Notes under the pieces: model-generated | The model's input: only the letters and a program-made list of their open reading frames with translations | Told to the model about the DNA's origin: nothing | Databases searched by the model: none | In this document: piece after piece, positions 27,576 through 35,628 of the stretch | Layout of the letters: each line of letters starts with the position of its first letter | Numbering within the stretch: position 1 is the first letter of the stretch | NCBI RefSeq assembly: GCF_000946815.1 | Contig: NZ_CDRZ01000282.1 | Coordinates: forward strand, 1 to 51,387 | Direction of reading: 5' to 3' | Source: Syntrophaceticus schinkii | Lineage (GTDB): Bacteria > Bacillota > DSM-12270 > Thermacetogeniales > Thermacetogeniaceae | Length of the DNA stretch: 51,387 nt | Position numbers and translations under genes: made by a program

Positions 27576-28490
27576 GTGGAGAAATTGCTTTATGTACTGG
27601 CAGGCACACTTGAACAAGGACTACTATTCGCTTTGATGGTGATGGGTGTATACCTCACCTTCCGCGTATTGAATTATGCGGACTTGACCGTTGACGGAAG
27701 TTTCACAATGGGAGGGGCTATTGCGGCTAGCATTATTTTCGCCGGAGGAAATCCATGGCTGGCTACACTGGCAGCAATTTGCGGGGGACTTCTGGCGGGA
27801 ACCATCACCGGGCTGCTGCACACTGTCTTCAAGATTACCCCTCTGCTTTCAGGAATTCTGACTATGACTGGCCTTTACTCGGTCAATTTACGCATTTTGG
27901 GGCGGGCCAATGTGCCACTTCTTAGGGCAGACACGGTGATCACCAGGTTTAATTCCTGGCTGCCCCCGGACAGTATATATGGAGCCACTCTGCTGGGGCT
28001 GCTGATCGTGGTGCTGGCAGTTATTGCGCTGTACCTGTTTTTAAAGACAGAGGTCGGCCTGGCACTCCAGGCGACAGGTGATAATGAACAGATGATCCGG
28101 GCTCAGGGTGTCGATACCAACCATATGAAACTCCTGGGCCTGGCCATCTCCAATGGAATGGTTGCCTTCTCCGGAGCACTGGTAGCGCAAAACCAGCAGT
28201 TTGCCGATGCAGGAATGGGAATCGGGATGATTGTGGCCGGCCTGGCATCGGTAATTATCGGGGAAGCCATCTTTGGCAAACGCACCCTGCTGCAGCACAT
28301 TATTGCTGTGGTGTGCGGCTCAGTGGTTTACAGGGCGGTGCTGGCACTGGTGCTGCGGTTGGGGCTGGCACCAACTGACTTTAAGCTGTTGACAGCCTTG
28401 ATCGTGGTGGTGGCTCTGGCTTCACCCCAGGTAAAAGGCTGGCTGGGAAAAGGAAAAAACAACCGGAAAGGAGAGACCCTCGATGCTTGA
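27576..28490 (+). CDS. ABC transporter permease (TrpY-like)
   Basis: 304 residues, about eight hydrophobic helices. Family features: VYLTFRVLNYADLTVDGSF near the start, LLSGILTMTGLYSVNLRILG, ATGDNEQMIRAQGVDTNHMKLLGLAISNGMVAFSGAL, and NQQFADAGMGIGMIVAGLASVIIGEAIFG. Start GTG 27576, with TTG 27585 as an alternative better spaced from GGAG. The stop overlaps the ATPase start by 8 bases, so translation is coupled. Works with the lipoprotein before and the ATPase after it as one importer. Confidence 0.93.
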   Translation: MEKLLYVLAGTLEQGLLFALMVMGVYLTFRVLNYADLTVDGSFTMGGAIAASIIFAGGNPWLATLAAICGGLLAGTITGLLHTVFKITPLLSGILTMTGLYSVNLRILGRANVPLLRADTVITRFNSWLPPDSIYGATLLGLLIVVLAVIALYLFLKTEVGLALQATGDNEQMIRAQGVDTNHMKLLGLAISNGMVAFSGALVAQNQQFADAGMGIGMIVAGLASVIIGEAIFGKRTLLQHIIAVVCGSVVYRAVLALVLRLGLAPTDFKLLTALIVVVALASPQVKGWLGKGKNNRKGETLDA

Positions 28491-29298
28491 GTTGACAGAT
28501 ATCTGTAAGGCGTTTGAGAAGAATACAGTTAATGAAAAGGTGGCCCTTGACCAGGTTTCTCTTTCACTGAACAGCGGGGAATTCGTCACACTGGTCGGAA
28601 GCAATGGGGCAGGTAAATCCACCCTGTTAAATGCTGTCGCCGGTGTCTACCTTCCAGACTGCGGGAGAATAATGCTGGACGAAAGAGAGATCACCCATCT
28701 TTCCGAACACCAGCGAGCGGCCTGGATCGGCCGTGTCTTTCAGAACCCATTGACAGGCACCGCACCCCTGATGACCGTTGAAGAAAACCTGGTGATGGCG
28801 TGGAGGCGCGGCCAGCGCCGCAGGCTCAGGAAGGCGATTCGCTTCCAGGAGCGCTCCTTTTTCCGGGAACAGCTGGCCACACTTGGATTAGGACTCGAAG
28901 ATCGCCTTACCACCAAGGTCGGACTTCTCTCCGGCGGGCAGCGCCAGGCCTTGACCCTCCTGATGGCCACCCTAAGAAAGCCGCAGCTGCTCCTGCTTGA
29001 TGAGCATATCGCATCACTGGATCCGCGCACCGCTGAGATAGTCATGGATCTCACCTGCCGGATCGTCAACGAACAGCAGCTGACCGCCATCATGATCACC
29101 CACAACCTGGAACAGGCCCTGGATGCCGGAACACGGACAGTGATGATGCATGAAGGGCGAATTGTGCTGGATATTCGAGGACTGGAGCGGAAGCGCATGA
29201 ACGTCCTAGATCTGATGAATCTCTTCGAGAAAAACAGCGGCGCCAACCTGAACAGCGACCGCGTTCTTCTCCAAACGGGGTCAGGCTTGAGTAATTGA
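28483..29298 (+). CDS. ABC transporter ATP-binding protein (TrpZ-like)
   Basis: 271 residues. Walker A GSNGAGKST, signature LSGGQRQAL, Walker B LLLLDEH and the switch His in IMITHN. Energises the preceding permease. ATG 28483 overlaps the permease end by 8 bases with GGAAAGGAGAG just upstream. The natural family C-terminus ends near LMNLFEK; here a further ~20 residues follow, of which TGSGLSN and the TGA are encoded by a family A repeat. Confidence 0.94.
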   Translation: MLELTDICKAFEKNTVNEKVALDQVSLSLNSGEFVTLVGSNGAGKSTLLNAVAGVYLPDCGRIMLDEREITHLSEHQRAAWIGRVFQNPLTGTAPLMTVEENLVMAWRRGQRRRLRKAIRFQERSFFREQLATLGLGLEDRLTTKVGLLSGGQRQALTLLMATLRKPQLLLLDEHIASLDPRTAEIVMDLTCRIVNEQQLTAIMITHNLEQALDAGTRTVMMHEGRIVLDIRGLERKRMNVLDLMNLFEKNSGANLNSDRVLLQTGSGLSN

Positions 29299-29305
29299 GT
29301 AATTA
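29277..29305 (+). repeat. Family A repeat encoding the ABC ATPase C-terminus (third frame)
   Basis: GGGGTCAGGCTTGAGTAATT then GAGTAATTA. Read in the frame not used by other genes, it gives GSGLSN and stops at the second TGA. Confidence 0.92.
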
Positions 29306-29435
29306 TGTCAGGTGGTAACGGTACCTTTGCGAAGGAATTTGCTTTTTGTCTCCTTTTTGTCTCTAAGTTTGCTAGAGCCAATACTAGAGCCAATAAATGA
29401 AATGAAGAGACCCACTTTACCACGCTACAACTCTC

Positions 29436-29513
29436 ACCGCTAATAACGGTAAAAACACAGTGAGCCCCGCGCTCTACCCAACCCCTGGATCAGGGGGACG
29501 GTTTTCCTGATCC
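29436..29513. repeat. Two hairpin repeats: ACCGCTAATAACGGT and GGATCAGG...CCTGATCC
   Basis: 29436-29450 belongs to the ACCGCTAATAGCGGT family. 29487-29513 is GGATCAGG/CCTGATCC around GGGACGGTTTT, followed by ATTTTTTA, so it could also terminate the ABC operon. No gene is seen in 29299-29615. Confidence 0.6.
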
Positions 29514-29615
29514 ATTTTTTACCCATAAGGTATTATTTCGCTCCCCCCGCTCTGCCCAACCCCTTTCCCCCTATGCTTGCTATAGGCTACAATAGTACAT
29601 AGGGTGAACAACATA

Positions 29616-29711
29616 ATGAATAAAAAACATATTAAACTGAGCAAAACTATGGCTCATGCTTTAAGACATGCTCCACAAAACTATGGTTTAATATTAGATG
29701 AAAAAGGCTAA
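29616..29711 (+). pseudogene. kptA: N-terminal remnant of RNA 2'-phosphotransferase (KptA)
   Basis: 31 codons from ATG 29616: MNKKHIKLSKTMAHALRH then APQNYGLILDEKG and TAA. LSK...LRH.P..YGL.LD..G is the start of KptA/Tpt1, which removes 2'-phosphate from RNA using NAD. A whole enzyme has about 180 residues, and the residue after G is normally Trp. The rest is missing, so this is a truncated relic. Downstream to 30038 nothing coding is seen. Confidence 0.7.
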
Positions 29712-30038
29712 ACCTCTTTGGATTTCTCCGCTGGGGTTTTTATTATTCTTACTATCAGCTTTCAATAAAAACAGGGTAGTAAAAGTACCTTTGTGAGGGG
29801 AGTCGCTTGCTCCCTTAGCTTGCTAAAGGTTTGCGTAACAAATGTTCCCCACCGAAGGTCTGATATGGAGAGTTGACCTCTCTGCATGTAGCCCACGGCT
29901 TGACTAGATATTTTTTACACAGCTTGCCATCCCCCCCCGTCATCGATATGATAATAAGTGACAAAATGACCGTCCCCGTCACGCGCATCACACAGCGCCA
30001 TCCCTACATCACAACTTTTCAAAGGAAGGAGAAACGAA

Positions 30039-30530
30039 ATGAGCAATATTCGTCAGAAGGTATTTGATATTATGAAAAGCATGAATATTCCGTATGATGT
30101 CACAGAACATCCAGCTGTGTACACCATGGAGGAAATGGAAAAATTGAATATTGACAGCAACAATGAGGTAGTGAAAAATTTATTTATTAGGGATGATAAA
30201 AAGAAACGATTTTTTCTCATTGTTCTTCAGAAAAACAAGAGGGCGGATTTAAAAGAAATAAGAAAACAGCTGAATTGCAGGCCACTTAGTTTTGCATCTG
30301 AAAAATATTTATTTAAATTAATGGGGTTAAATACAGGCGCTGTTAGTCCTTTTGGAGTATTAAATGATGTTGATTGTACGGTAGAAGTCGTTTTAGATAA
30401 AGATATTCTGGCATTTGAACGAATTGGAGTCCATCCAAATGATAATACAGCAACTGTTTGGATCCGGCCACAGGACCTAGAATTGATAATAAGAAATCAC
30501 GGCAATGATATTTCTTATATCGAAATCTAG
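30039..30530 (+). CDS. YbaK/ProX-type aminoacyl-tRNA deacylase
   Basis: 163 residues from ATG 30039 with AAGGAAGGAG upstream. Matches the free-standing editing-domain family (PrdX/ProXp-like): YDVTEHPAVYTMEEME, NLFIRDDKKKRFFLIVLQKNKRADLKEI, the Lys in VVKNLFIRD, SPFGVLND, and VHPNDNTATVWI. These enzymes hydrolyse mischarged Ala-tRNA(Pro) and similar products. In some Clostridia the gene accompanies proline reductase, but no such genes are here. Monocistronic, ended by a shared terminator. Confidence 0.9.
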   Translation: MSNIRQKVFDIMKSMNIPYDVTEHPAVYTMEEMEKLNIDSNNEVVKNLFIRDDKKKRFFLIVLQKNKRADLKEIRKQLNCRPLSFASEKYLFKLMGLNTGAVSPFGVLNDVDCTVEVVLDKDILAFERIGVHPNDNTATVWIRPQDLELIIRNHGNDISYIEI

Positions 30531-30573
30531 AGCAGGCGGAGCGGGCGCCGTCTAGCCGTCTAACCGTCTACCT

Positions 30574-30620
30574 AAAGGAAAAGGGCTACCCCATCTTTCA
30601 GAGGCAGCCCATTCCTTTTT
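30574..30620. terminator. Bidirectional terminator between converging genes
   Basis: AAAGGA and GGGCT (30574-30587) pair with AGCCC and TCCTTT (30606-30618), with T- or A-rich ends serving both the deacylase and the selenoprotein genes. Confidence 0.65.
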
Positions 30621-30651
30621 ACTTATCCACTCTTCCACTAATTCACGACTT

Positions 30652-32406
30652 CTATTTGCTCAATTCCTTTGATATGACAACTTTTTCTTGTGATTTCGGT
30701 GATTTGAAGTGTTGGAAACCGCCCCAATACTGTGAATGCTTACCGGCACCTCCGGTTACAATGATTCTAATTTGTTCTGGTGTTCTAACTATCGGGACAT
30801 TAGTGTCAGGACCTACCGGTTTTTCAAGATATTCAGATGCCCAATCAGCACACTTCTCGGCATATTCTTTGGCAGGACGTTGAGAATTCTCCCAAAGCCA
30901 GTTCTGCAATTTCTCTTTGGTCCATCCTTCCTCAGCAAACATTTGGGCATGTTCTTCGTTGATCAGAAGCACTACTTGTCCTTTTGATGCACAAGTGGTG
31001 TTCTGTCCTGCGTTATTTATTGTGTTTGCAAAAACACGCAGCAAACCATCGTTACCAACGCTGGTATGATCCTGTATGTTCGTTGGAGGGCCTCCGGCAA
31101 AAACAGTTACGATACTATCATCTTTCTTGAAGCCCTGCTCCTCATTGAAAAGCTCCCACGGACTATTTTCGCTTTCAGCAACAACCGTCGCAACAGCATT
31201 TCCAACCCAGCCAAGGGAAGACTTATCCTCAGTTTGCGGAGTTGAGCCACCGACGACATCGGTCATCAAGGCAAGTGCGTAGCCAATAGCCATATTGGGT
31301 TGGCTAAACCCACTGGCAGCACCAACTCCAGATGCAATACCTAAATCCTTGGCGATCTTTCCATTCACAACCACCAGTAAACCATTGGGATGTGTGGTTG
31401 TAGTAAGTCCACGCCAGTTAAAACCTTCATCTTTCATTCCTTCCAGAGCACTTAATAAAACAGGCATATATTCTGGTTTACAGCCAGTCATAACCGCATA
31501 TGCTGCAACCCCTTCTACAGTCAATATGCCATTGCGCGGAGGAATCACCCAGACAACCTCATCTGGATCACGACTAGTTCCCTTTAGCATTGCCTGTACT
31601 TTCTCAGGTGTAGGCGGTACGATAGGCAGTCCGTTTGACCAGCCTTTTTCAAAGAAGTAGTTATTAACATCCTCTACAGTTCCCTCCACCTCAATAGTCG
31701 GTGCAGGATAAACCTCTCCTTTTATTGTCACCTTGCCTGTAGCTTTTTCAGGCTGCCACTCCGTAGCCATTTTCATAACTTCTGGAAAAATACCCTTAGC
31801 CTTTTTCTGAACAGAACTAAGACCAATACCTCCAATAGGATGTTCCACCTCTACCAACGCGAGGTTCGGAGCTCCCTCTTGTGTAGCCGTTGTTTTTGCC
31901 AATCCAATAAAATCTGATGTAGCTATAGTAACTGTGGGGATACCAACCTTTTCCAGTCTAAGCTGGTTCACGACCAGCCATGATGTACAGGACCCTCAAT
32001 CAGCTTGTGCAGCAATTACTAGATCAGGCTTCAATGCCTGAATCTTGCCAATTACCTCCTGAGTAAAAATATTTGGTCCATAACCTTGAGATTCAGGAAT
32101 TTCCTCATATATCTTAACTACTTTAACATCCTTTACCGTTTTCTCTAACTCTTCGGCAATAGTGTTTAATAAATTGTCACCATTCTCTTTACTATTCCAA
32201 ACAAGGCCTACAGTCTTACCTTCTAGGCTCTTCGGATGCTCATTCAACTGCAAAGAAGCGACTTCGGTAGCTCCTTCAGGATTGACCAGTGTCCAATTCC
32301 GCGAAGCTTCGGCATCAGAACCACAGCCTGATAGCATCATAGTTGATGCTGCAAAAATGCAAAACATTAATACAGCTAATATTTTGCTACGTTTAAGCTT
32401 CCGCAC
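30652..32406 (-). CDS. UGSC-family selenoprotein, exported lipoprotein, with in-frame TGA (Sec)
   Basis: Two collinear frames are joined by one TGA at 31996-31998: ...KPDLVIAAQAD-U-GSCTSWLVVNQLRLEKVGIPTV. U-G-S-C is the active-site motif of the UGSC selenoprotein family (known from metagenomes), so TGA is read as selenocysteine, residue 137. The start is GTG 32406 (GGAGGTG six bases upstream). The first 28 residues are a lipoprotein signal with lipobox LSGC, so the enzyme sits outside the membrane, unusual for a selenoprotein. The UGSC domain spans about 40-230; the C-terminal domain (about 235-584; GWSNGLPIVPPTPEKVQAML, VIPPRNGILTVEGVAAYAVM) is a known partner domain. Total 584 residues. Likely thiol/selenol redox chemistry; substrate unknown. 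Same operon as the MauE-like gene. Confidence 0.9.
31962..31998 (-). promoter_or_regulatory. Sec codon and bacterial SECIS-like hairpin
   Basis: The TGA (31998-31996) is followed after 17 bases by a perfect stem GCTGGT / ACCAGC (31978-31973 and 31967-31962) with loop CGTGA. The apical loop starts 24 bases after the TGA and contains G, within the window accepted for bacterial SECIS elements read by SelB. Confidence 0.7.
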
Positions 32407-32485
32407 TAAAAACACCTCCAATAATAAATTGATTTATCTTTATTTTCTGTAGTTACGATACTTCTATTAATTAACAACAATAATC

Positions 32486-33058
32486 CTAAGACAACATCTT
32501 AATCCATTTCGGCAAACCAGAACATTTCTTCTCCATAATACTAGTGAGTGAAAAGAAATTTCTATTCTTAGAGGTAAATACTATCACAGAGAATAGGATT
32601 ATCGCTCCACTGAGATAAATAGTCTGAGAAACCATAGTGCCCATTAGCCCTGGGAAACAGCCACAGTCCATATCACGCCCTTGAAGCAGCACAAGACCTT
32701 CACCTATTACAAACGATAATCCGAGTAAACCTCCCCCAAAGGAAGCTAATCTTGTTAGCACCCCTAAAAGAAGTGCTATTCCCACAGCTAACTCTGCAAA
32801 GGGAAGAATATAACCGAATATAGCAGCTAGATCAATAGGTTCAACCGGGAGTATGCCATATTCGTATACAACATTTACCGAATTTAGCTTGACATTACTA
32901 AGCTTTAGTGATGACCCTAGTATAAAAATAGCACCAACTAGAATCCTTGAAGCAAGAGTAAATCCTTTGCTGTGAATTATGTCTTTGAGCAGTTCGTTTC
33001 CCCCCCCTCCAATCTGTTTATTAAAATACACTTTTTCATGCTTGGCTCGCGTCACCAC
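32486..33058 (-). CDS. MauE/DoxX-like membrane redox protein
   Basis: 190 residues if started at GTG 33058. Four hydrophobic helices with family features (FTLASRILVGAIFILGSSLKL; LPFAELAVGIALLLGVLTRLASFGGGLLG) and a Cys pair in DMDCGCFPG between helices, as in MauE proteins that help deliver electrons or form disulfides in exported partners. The start is uncertain: a very strong GGAGGGGGGGG site lies inside the frame near 33000-33010 but no standard start codon follows it closely. First gene of the selenoprotein operon, 80 bases upstream of it, with a good promoter and palindromes before it. Confidence 0.8.
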   Translation of the reverse strand: MVTRAKHEKVYFNKQIGGGGNELLKDIIHSKGFTLASRILVGAIFILGSSLKLSNVKLNSVNVVYEYGILPVEPIDLAAIFGYILPFAELAVGIALLLGVLTRLASFGGGLLGLSFVIGEGLVLLQGRDMDCGCFPGLMGTMVSQTIYLSGAIILFSVIVFTSKNRNFFSLTSIMEKKCSGLPKWIKMLS

Positions 33059-33072
33059 CTCTTTACTCTAAA

Positions 33073-33105
33073 ACTGTCTAGACAGTAACAGATGCAGGTA
33101 TACCT
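33073..33105 (-). promoter_or_regulatory. Two operator-like palindromes upstream of the selenoprotein operon
   Basis: ACTGTCTAGACAGT (33073-33086, perfect 14 bp) and AGGTATACCT (33096-33105, perfect 10 bp), both between the -10 box and the MauE-like gene. Good candidates for sites bound by the Cache-HTH regulators encoded next door. Confidence 0.55.
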
Positions 33106-33114
33106 ACTAACTAA

Positions 33115-33144
33115 ACTATAGCCAGTGCCTATTATCACGGTCAA
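33115..33144 (-). promoter_or_regulatory. Sigma-A-type promoter of the selenoprotein operon
   Basis: TTGACC (33139-33144) and TATAGT (33115-33120) on the minus strand, 18 bases apart. The remaining bases to 33347 are AT-rich with no gene. Confidence 0.65.
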
Positions 33145-33347
33145 TAAAAAGTAAATAGATTAAATAAGCTTCTTTTGCCTTCTTAATTGCAAGCGGCATA
33201 AGCAGTAAAGTGAAGGAACTAGCGGCCATAAAAAACACTTTATAAAATAAACTAAATTAACAAACATTTAATAAACAATAATAAACTAAATAAAAAAATG
33301 CCCCCCCTTAAGAGAGACAACGGAAAAGAGAAATATGATACTCTTTT

Positions 33348-34325
33348 TCAACCCTTCAGTTTGTAAAGTTTTAATGGCCTACCAACAGAACCATACTCTT
33401 GCTCAACATCAACCAATCCACACTCCTCCATGTAATCCAAATAACGCCTCACAGTAACTGTTGAGAGAGACATGGATTTCGATACATCCTTGACAGTAAC
33501 TTCATCTCCATCGTTTTCCAATAAAAATAATAATATCTCCTTAAGAGTAAGGGGATTCAGCCCTTTAGGTAATTCCTGCTGCCAATCAAGCAAAGTATCA
33601 AGCATATCAAAATCATTATCCTTAATACTGTTATGTACCAGTTCCTGTTTAGGTGATCTCCATATTTCTGCATCTACCTCTCGCAACGGTTTAGATTTAA
33701 CAAGCTTCCGGTCAACAAAATACCGGGTAATCAACGCTATTAAGACGGCTAGGATAAGACCGGCAATTCCTATTGTTTTCATCGAGCCATAAATAATGCT
33801 ATTATATAAGCTGCTTCGTGTACCAATATACAGAACACCAATTACTTGCCCGTCATCGTTAATTATCGGTTTGTAAGCTGCCTGGCTGACCCTACCTTCT
33901 ACTTCAGCTTGCCCTAAGTAGATTTGTCCGGCTTCAAGAACTTTACTTCTCACTTCCTTAGGAACGGATTGATCAACAGCTCTGATATAACAATCTCCAT
34001 CTATCTCAGTTGTAGACACACATACGTTATTCAGATAAATAGAACATGAAGCTCCAGTTAATTCCTTAATGTAATCTACCAAAAAATAATTATTATTAAC
34101 TTCAGCCTGACCTTTGTAAAGGATTCCTCCTCTTGTATGCCAGGGTCCTGGATGCTTGAGATCAATTATTGCCTCTGCTGCAGCAATATCCCTTTTGGCT
34201 TCGGTTTCCGTATTCATCAGCAGAATAGGTCTGGCCTGTAAATAGAATACTAATATGACAATCATTGTAACCAGCGCAATAATTCCCATTACGAGGAGGG
34301 TTACCTGATTCTTTAGCGAGCGCAT
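33348..34325 (-). CDS. Membrane-bound one-component regulator: Cache-like sensor plus CitB/DcuR-type HTH (copy 1)
   Basis: 325 residues from ATG 34325 (GGAG upstream). Helix 1 (about 9-29), extracellular single-Cache-like domain (about 32-180; ELTGASCSIYLNNVCVSTT, IINDDGQVIGVLYIGT), helix 2 (about 183-204), a ~50-residue cytoplasmic linker, then a winged helix at 255-325 (GLNPLTLKEILLFLLENDG, SLSTVTVRRYLDYMEECGLV, YGSVGRPLKLYKL). That end matches the DNA-binding end of CitB/DcuR response regulators. There is no kinase or receiver domain, so sensing and DNA binding sit in one chain. Probably controls the redox operons on either side. Confidence 0.85.
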   Translation of the reverse strand: MRSLKNQVTLLVMGIIALVTMIVILVFYLQARPILLMNTETEAKRDIAAAEAIIDLKHPGPWHTRGGILYKGQAEVNNNYFLVDYIKELTGASCSIYLNNVCVSTTEIDGDCYIRAVDQSVPKEVRSKVLEAGQIYLGQAEVEGRVSQAAYKPIINDDGQVIGVLYIGTRSSLYNSIIYGSMKTIGIAGLILAVLIALITRYFVDRKLVKSKPLREVDAEIWRSPKQELVHNSIKDNDFDMLDTLLDWQQELPKGLNPLTLKEILLFLLENDGDEVTVKDVSKSMSLSTVTVRRYLDYMEECGLVDVEQEYGSVGRPLKLYKLKG

Positions 34326-34373
34326 ATTAGATTCACTCCAATATATTTATTGAATATCTCATAACTATAAATA

Positions 34374-35060
34374 CTAAATCCCCAGGTAGAACAGGTAGAA
34401 GGCCAGAATGATCATCAACAGGCCCAAAAGACTTTTCAGAACCCTACCCCACTTTTCCGTACGTGAAGATGAAGCTAATTTGTTCACAAAACCAACAGAG
34501 GTTCCGGCAATTAACAATAAAGCGCAGTGACCAATTGAGTAAACTGCAAGCAGACCTATTCCTAAATAAATGCTGCCTTTCCCGGCTACAAAGGCTAAAA
34601 TCGCCACTAAGACAGGTGTTGCACAGGGAGAGGAAAGGATGCCCCCAACAATACCCAGCAGAAAAGCACCCAATAACCCTTCTCTTCTGGATGGCATTCG
34701 ACATGAACTCGATCTGAATTGAAAGATCCCCAGCAGCTGCAGTCCGGCTGCGGCCATAATCAGGGCGAGCAGAAGATACCACCACTTTCCCGCCCCGGTC
34801 ATCATTTTTCCCAAAAGTGCTGAAGCTGCACCTAATGCAGTGAAGGTCAGCACAAGTCCTGAGCAGAATAACAACGAAAATTTCAAGGCTCTTTTCTGGT
34901 CATCCCCTGCATATCCCCCTACATAACCGATGATCAGAGGTATAGCAGATAAAACACACGGACTGAAAGAGGAGATCAATCCTGCAACAAGTGCCATAAT
35001 AAATGCAAACCAGATATTCTGTGACAAAAGTTCGCCAAAATTTAATAGGAGGGCCTCCAT
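34374..35060 (-). CDS. ccdA: CcdA-type thiol-electron transporter
   Basis: 228 residues, six hydrophobic helices. Conserved Cys in SSFSPCVLSAIPLI and in SSPCATPVLVAILA, the pair that carries electrons from cytosolic thioredoxin across the membrane. Its ATG overlaps the TAA of the thioredoxin gene (TAATG), so the two are translated together. In this locus it likely keeps the outer thioredoxin, and through it the selenoprotein, reduced. Confidence 0.93.
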   Translation of the reverse strand: MEALLLNFGELLSQNIWFAFIMALVAGLISSFSPCVLSAIPLIIGYVGGYAGDDQKRALKFSLLFCSGLVLTFTALGAASALLGKMMTGAGKWWYLLLALIMAAAGLQLLGIFQFRSSSCRMPSRREGLLGAFLLGIVGGILSSPCATPVLVAILAFVAGKGSIYLGIGLLAVYSIGHCALLLIAGTSVGFVNKLASSSRTEKWGRVLKSLLGLLMIILAFYLFYLGI

Positions 35061-35485
35061 TATCTAACCCCCATTTTTCCTTCTATAGCTTTGATCAGTT
35101 CCTCTTTGGGAATAAAGCCCTCATGCCTTCCTATTTCTTTGCCATCGGCATCCAATAGAATCTGTGTAGGAATAACCCTGATCGAGTATTTTTGCACTTC
35201 ATCAGGTTGTTGATCAATGTCAATTATCTTAATGTTAACCCGGCCATCATACTCCTTTTTCAATTGCTCCAAAATAGGAATCATCTCACGGCAGGGAGGA
35301 CATGTAGTAGAGCTCAACTCCAATAACGTTGGCAGGTCCTGAACCAGCTGCTGGTTCAGCTCTACACTCTCCCGGGGCGATGTGCGGTTTTTATAAATAA
35401 AAATACCTACTGCAATTAGTACAATTAAACCCACTGCAATAGCACGTATCAAAGTGTCTTTGTCGGTACCTGTATCCCTCATCAA
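35060..35485 (-). CDS. Membrane-anchored thioredoxin-family protein
   Basis: 141 residues. N-terminal anchor (LIRAIAVGLIVLIAVGIFIY), then a thioredoxin fold with active site TTCPPCREM (WCxxC-like without Trp), cis-Pro in RVIPTQILLD and C-terminal helix EELIKAIEG. Faces outside. Start ATG 35485 or the adjacent ATG, with AGAGGGGGAG upstream. Forms an operon with ccdA. Confidence 0.92.
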   Translation of the reverse strand: MMRDTGTDKDTLIRAIAVGLIVLIAVGIFIYKNRTSPRESVELNQQLVQDLPTLLELSSTTCPPCREMIPILEQLKKEYDGRVNIKIIDIDQQPDEVQKYSIRVIPTQILLDADGKEIGRHEGFIPKEELIKAIEGKMGVR

Positions 35486-35504
35486 ACTCCCCCTCTAAGA
35501 TTCA

Positions 35505-35553
35505 GTCTTGTTATTTGTTATATATTATACAAACTGTTTGAACATAACAAGAC
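35505..35553 (-). promoter_or_regulatory. Promoter region of the thioredoxin-ccdA operon with 10-bp inverted repeat
   Basis: GTCTTGTTAT (35505-35514) and ATAACAAGAC (35544-35553) are exact inverted copies flanking a -10-like TATAAT (minus strand, 35523-35528) and a central CAAACTGTTTG palindrome (about 35530-35540). A regulator bound here would cover the promoter. Confidence 0.55.
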
Positions 35554-35628
35554 TCCCCTGATACTTCATAGAAATCTACACAGCACCCTTCAGCTTCCTT
35601 TTGATCCCACTGTTGCCGGTGGTGCTGA

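Noticed and set aside
31972-31998. Reading the TGA between the two UGSC frames as an ordinary stop or nonsense mutation
   Set aside because: The TGA lies exactly at the U of U-G-S-C, both flanks stay in frame and a SECIS-like hairpin is correctly spaced.
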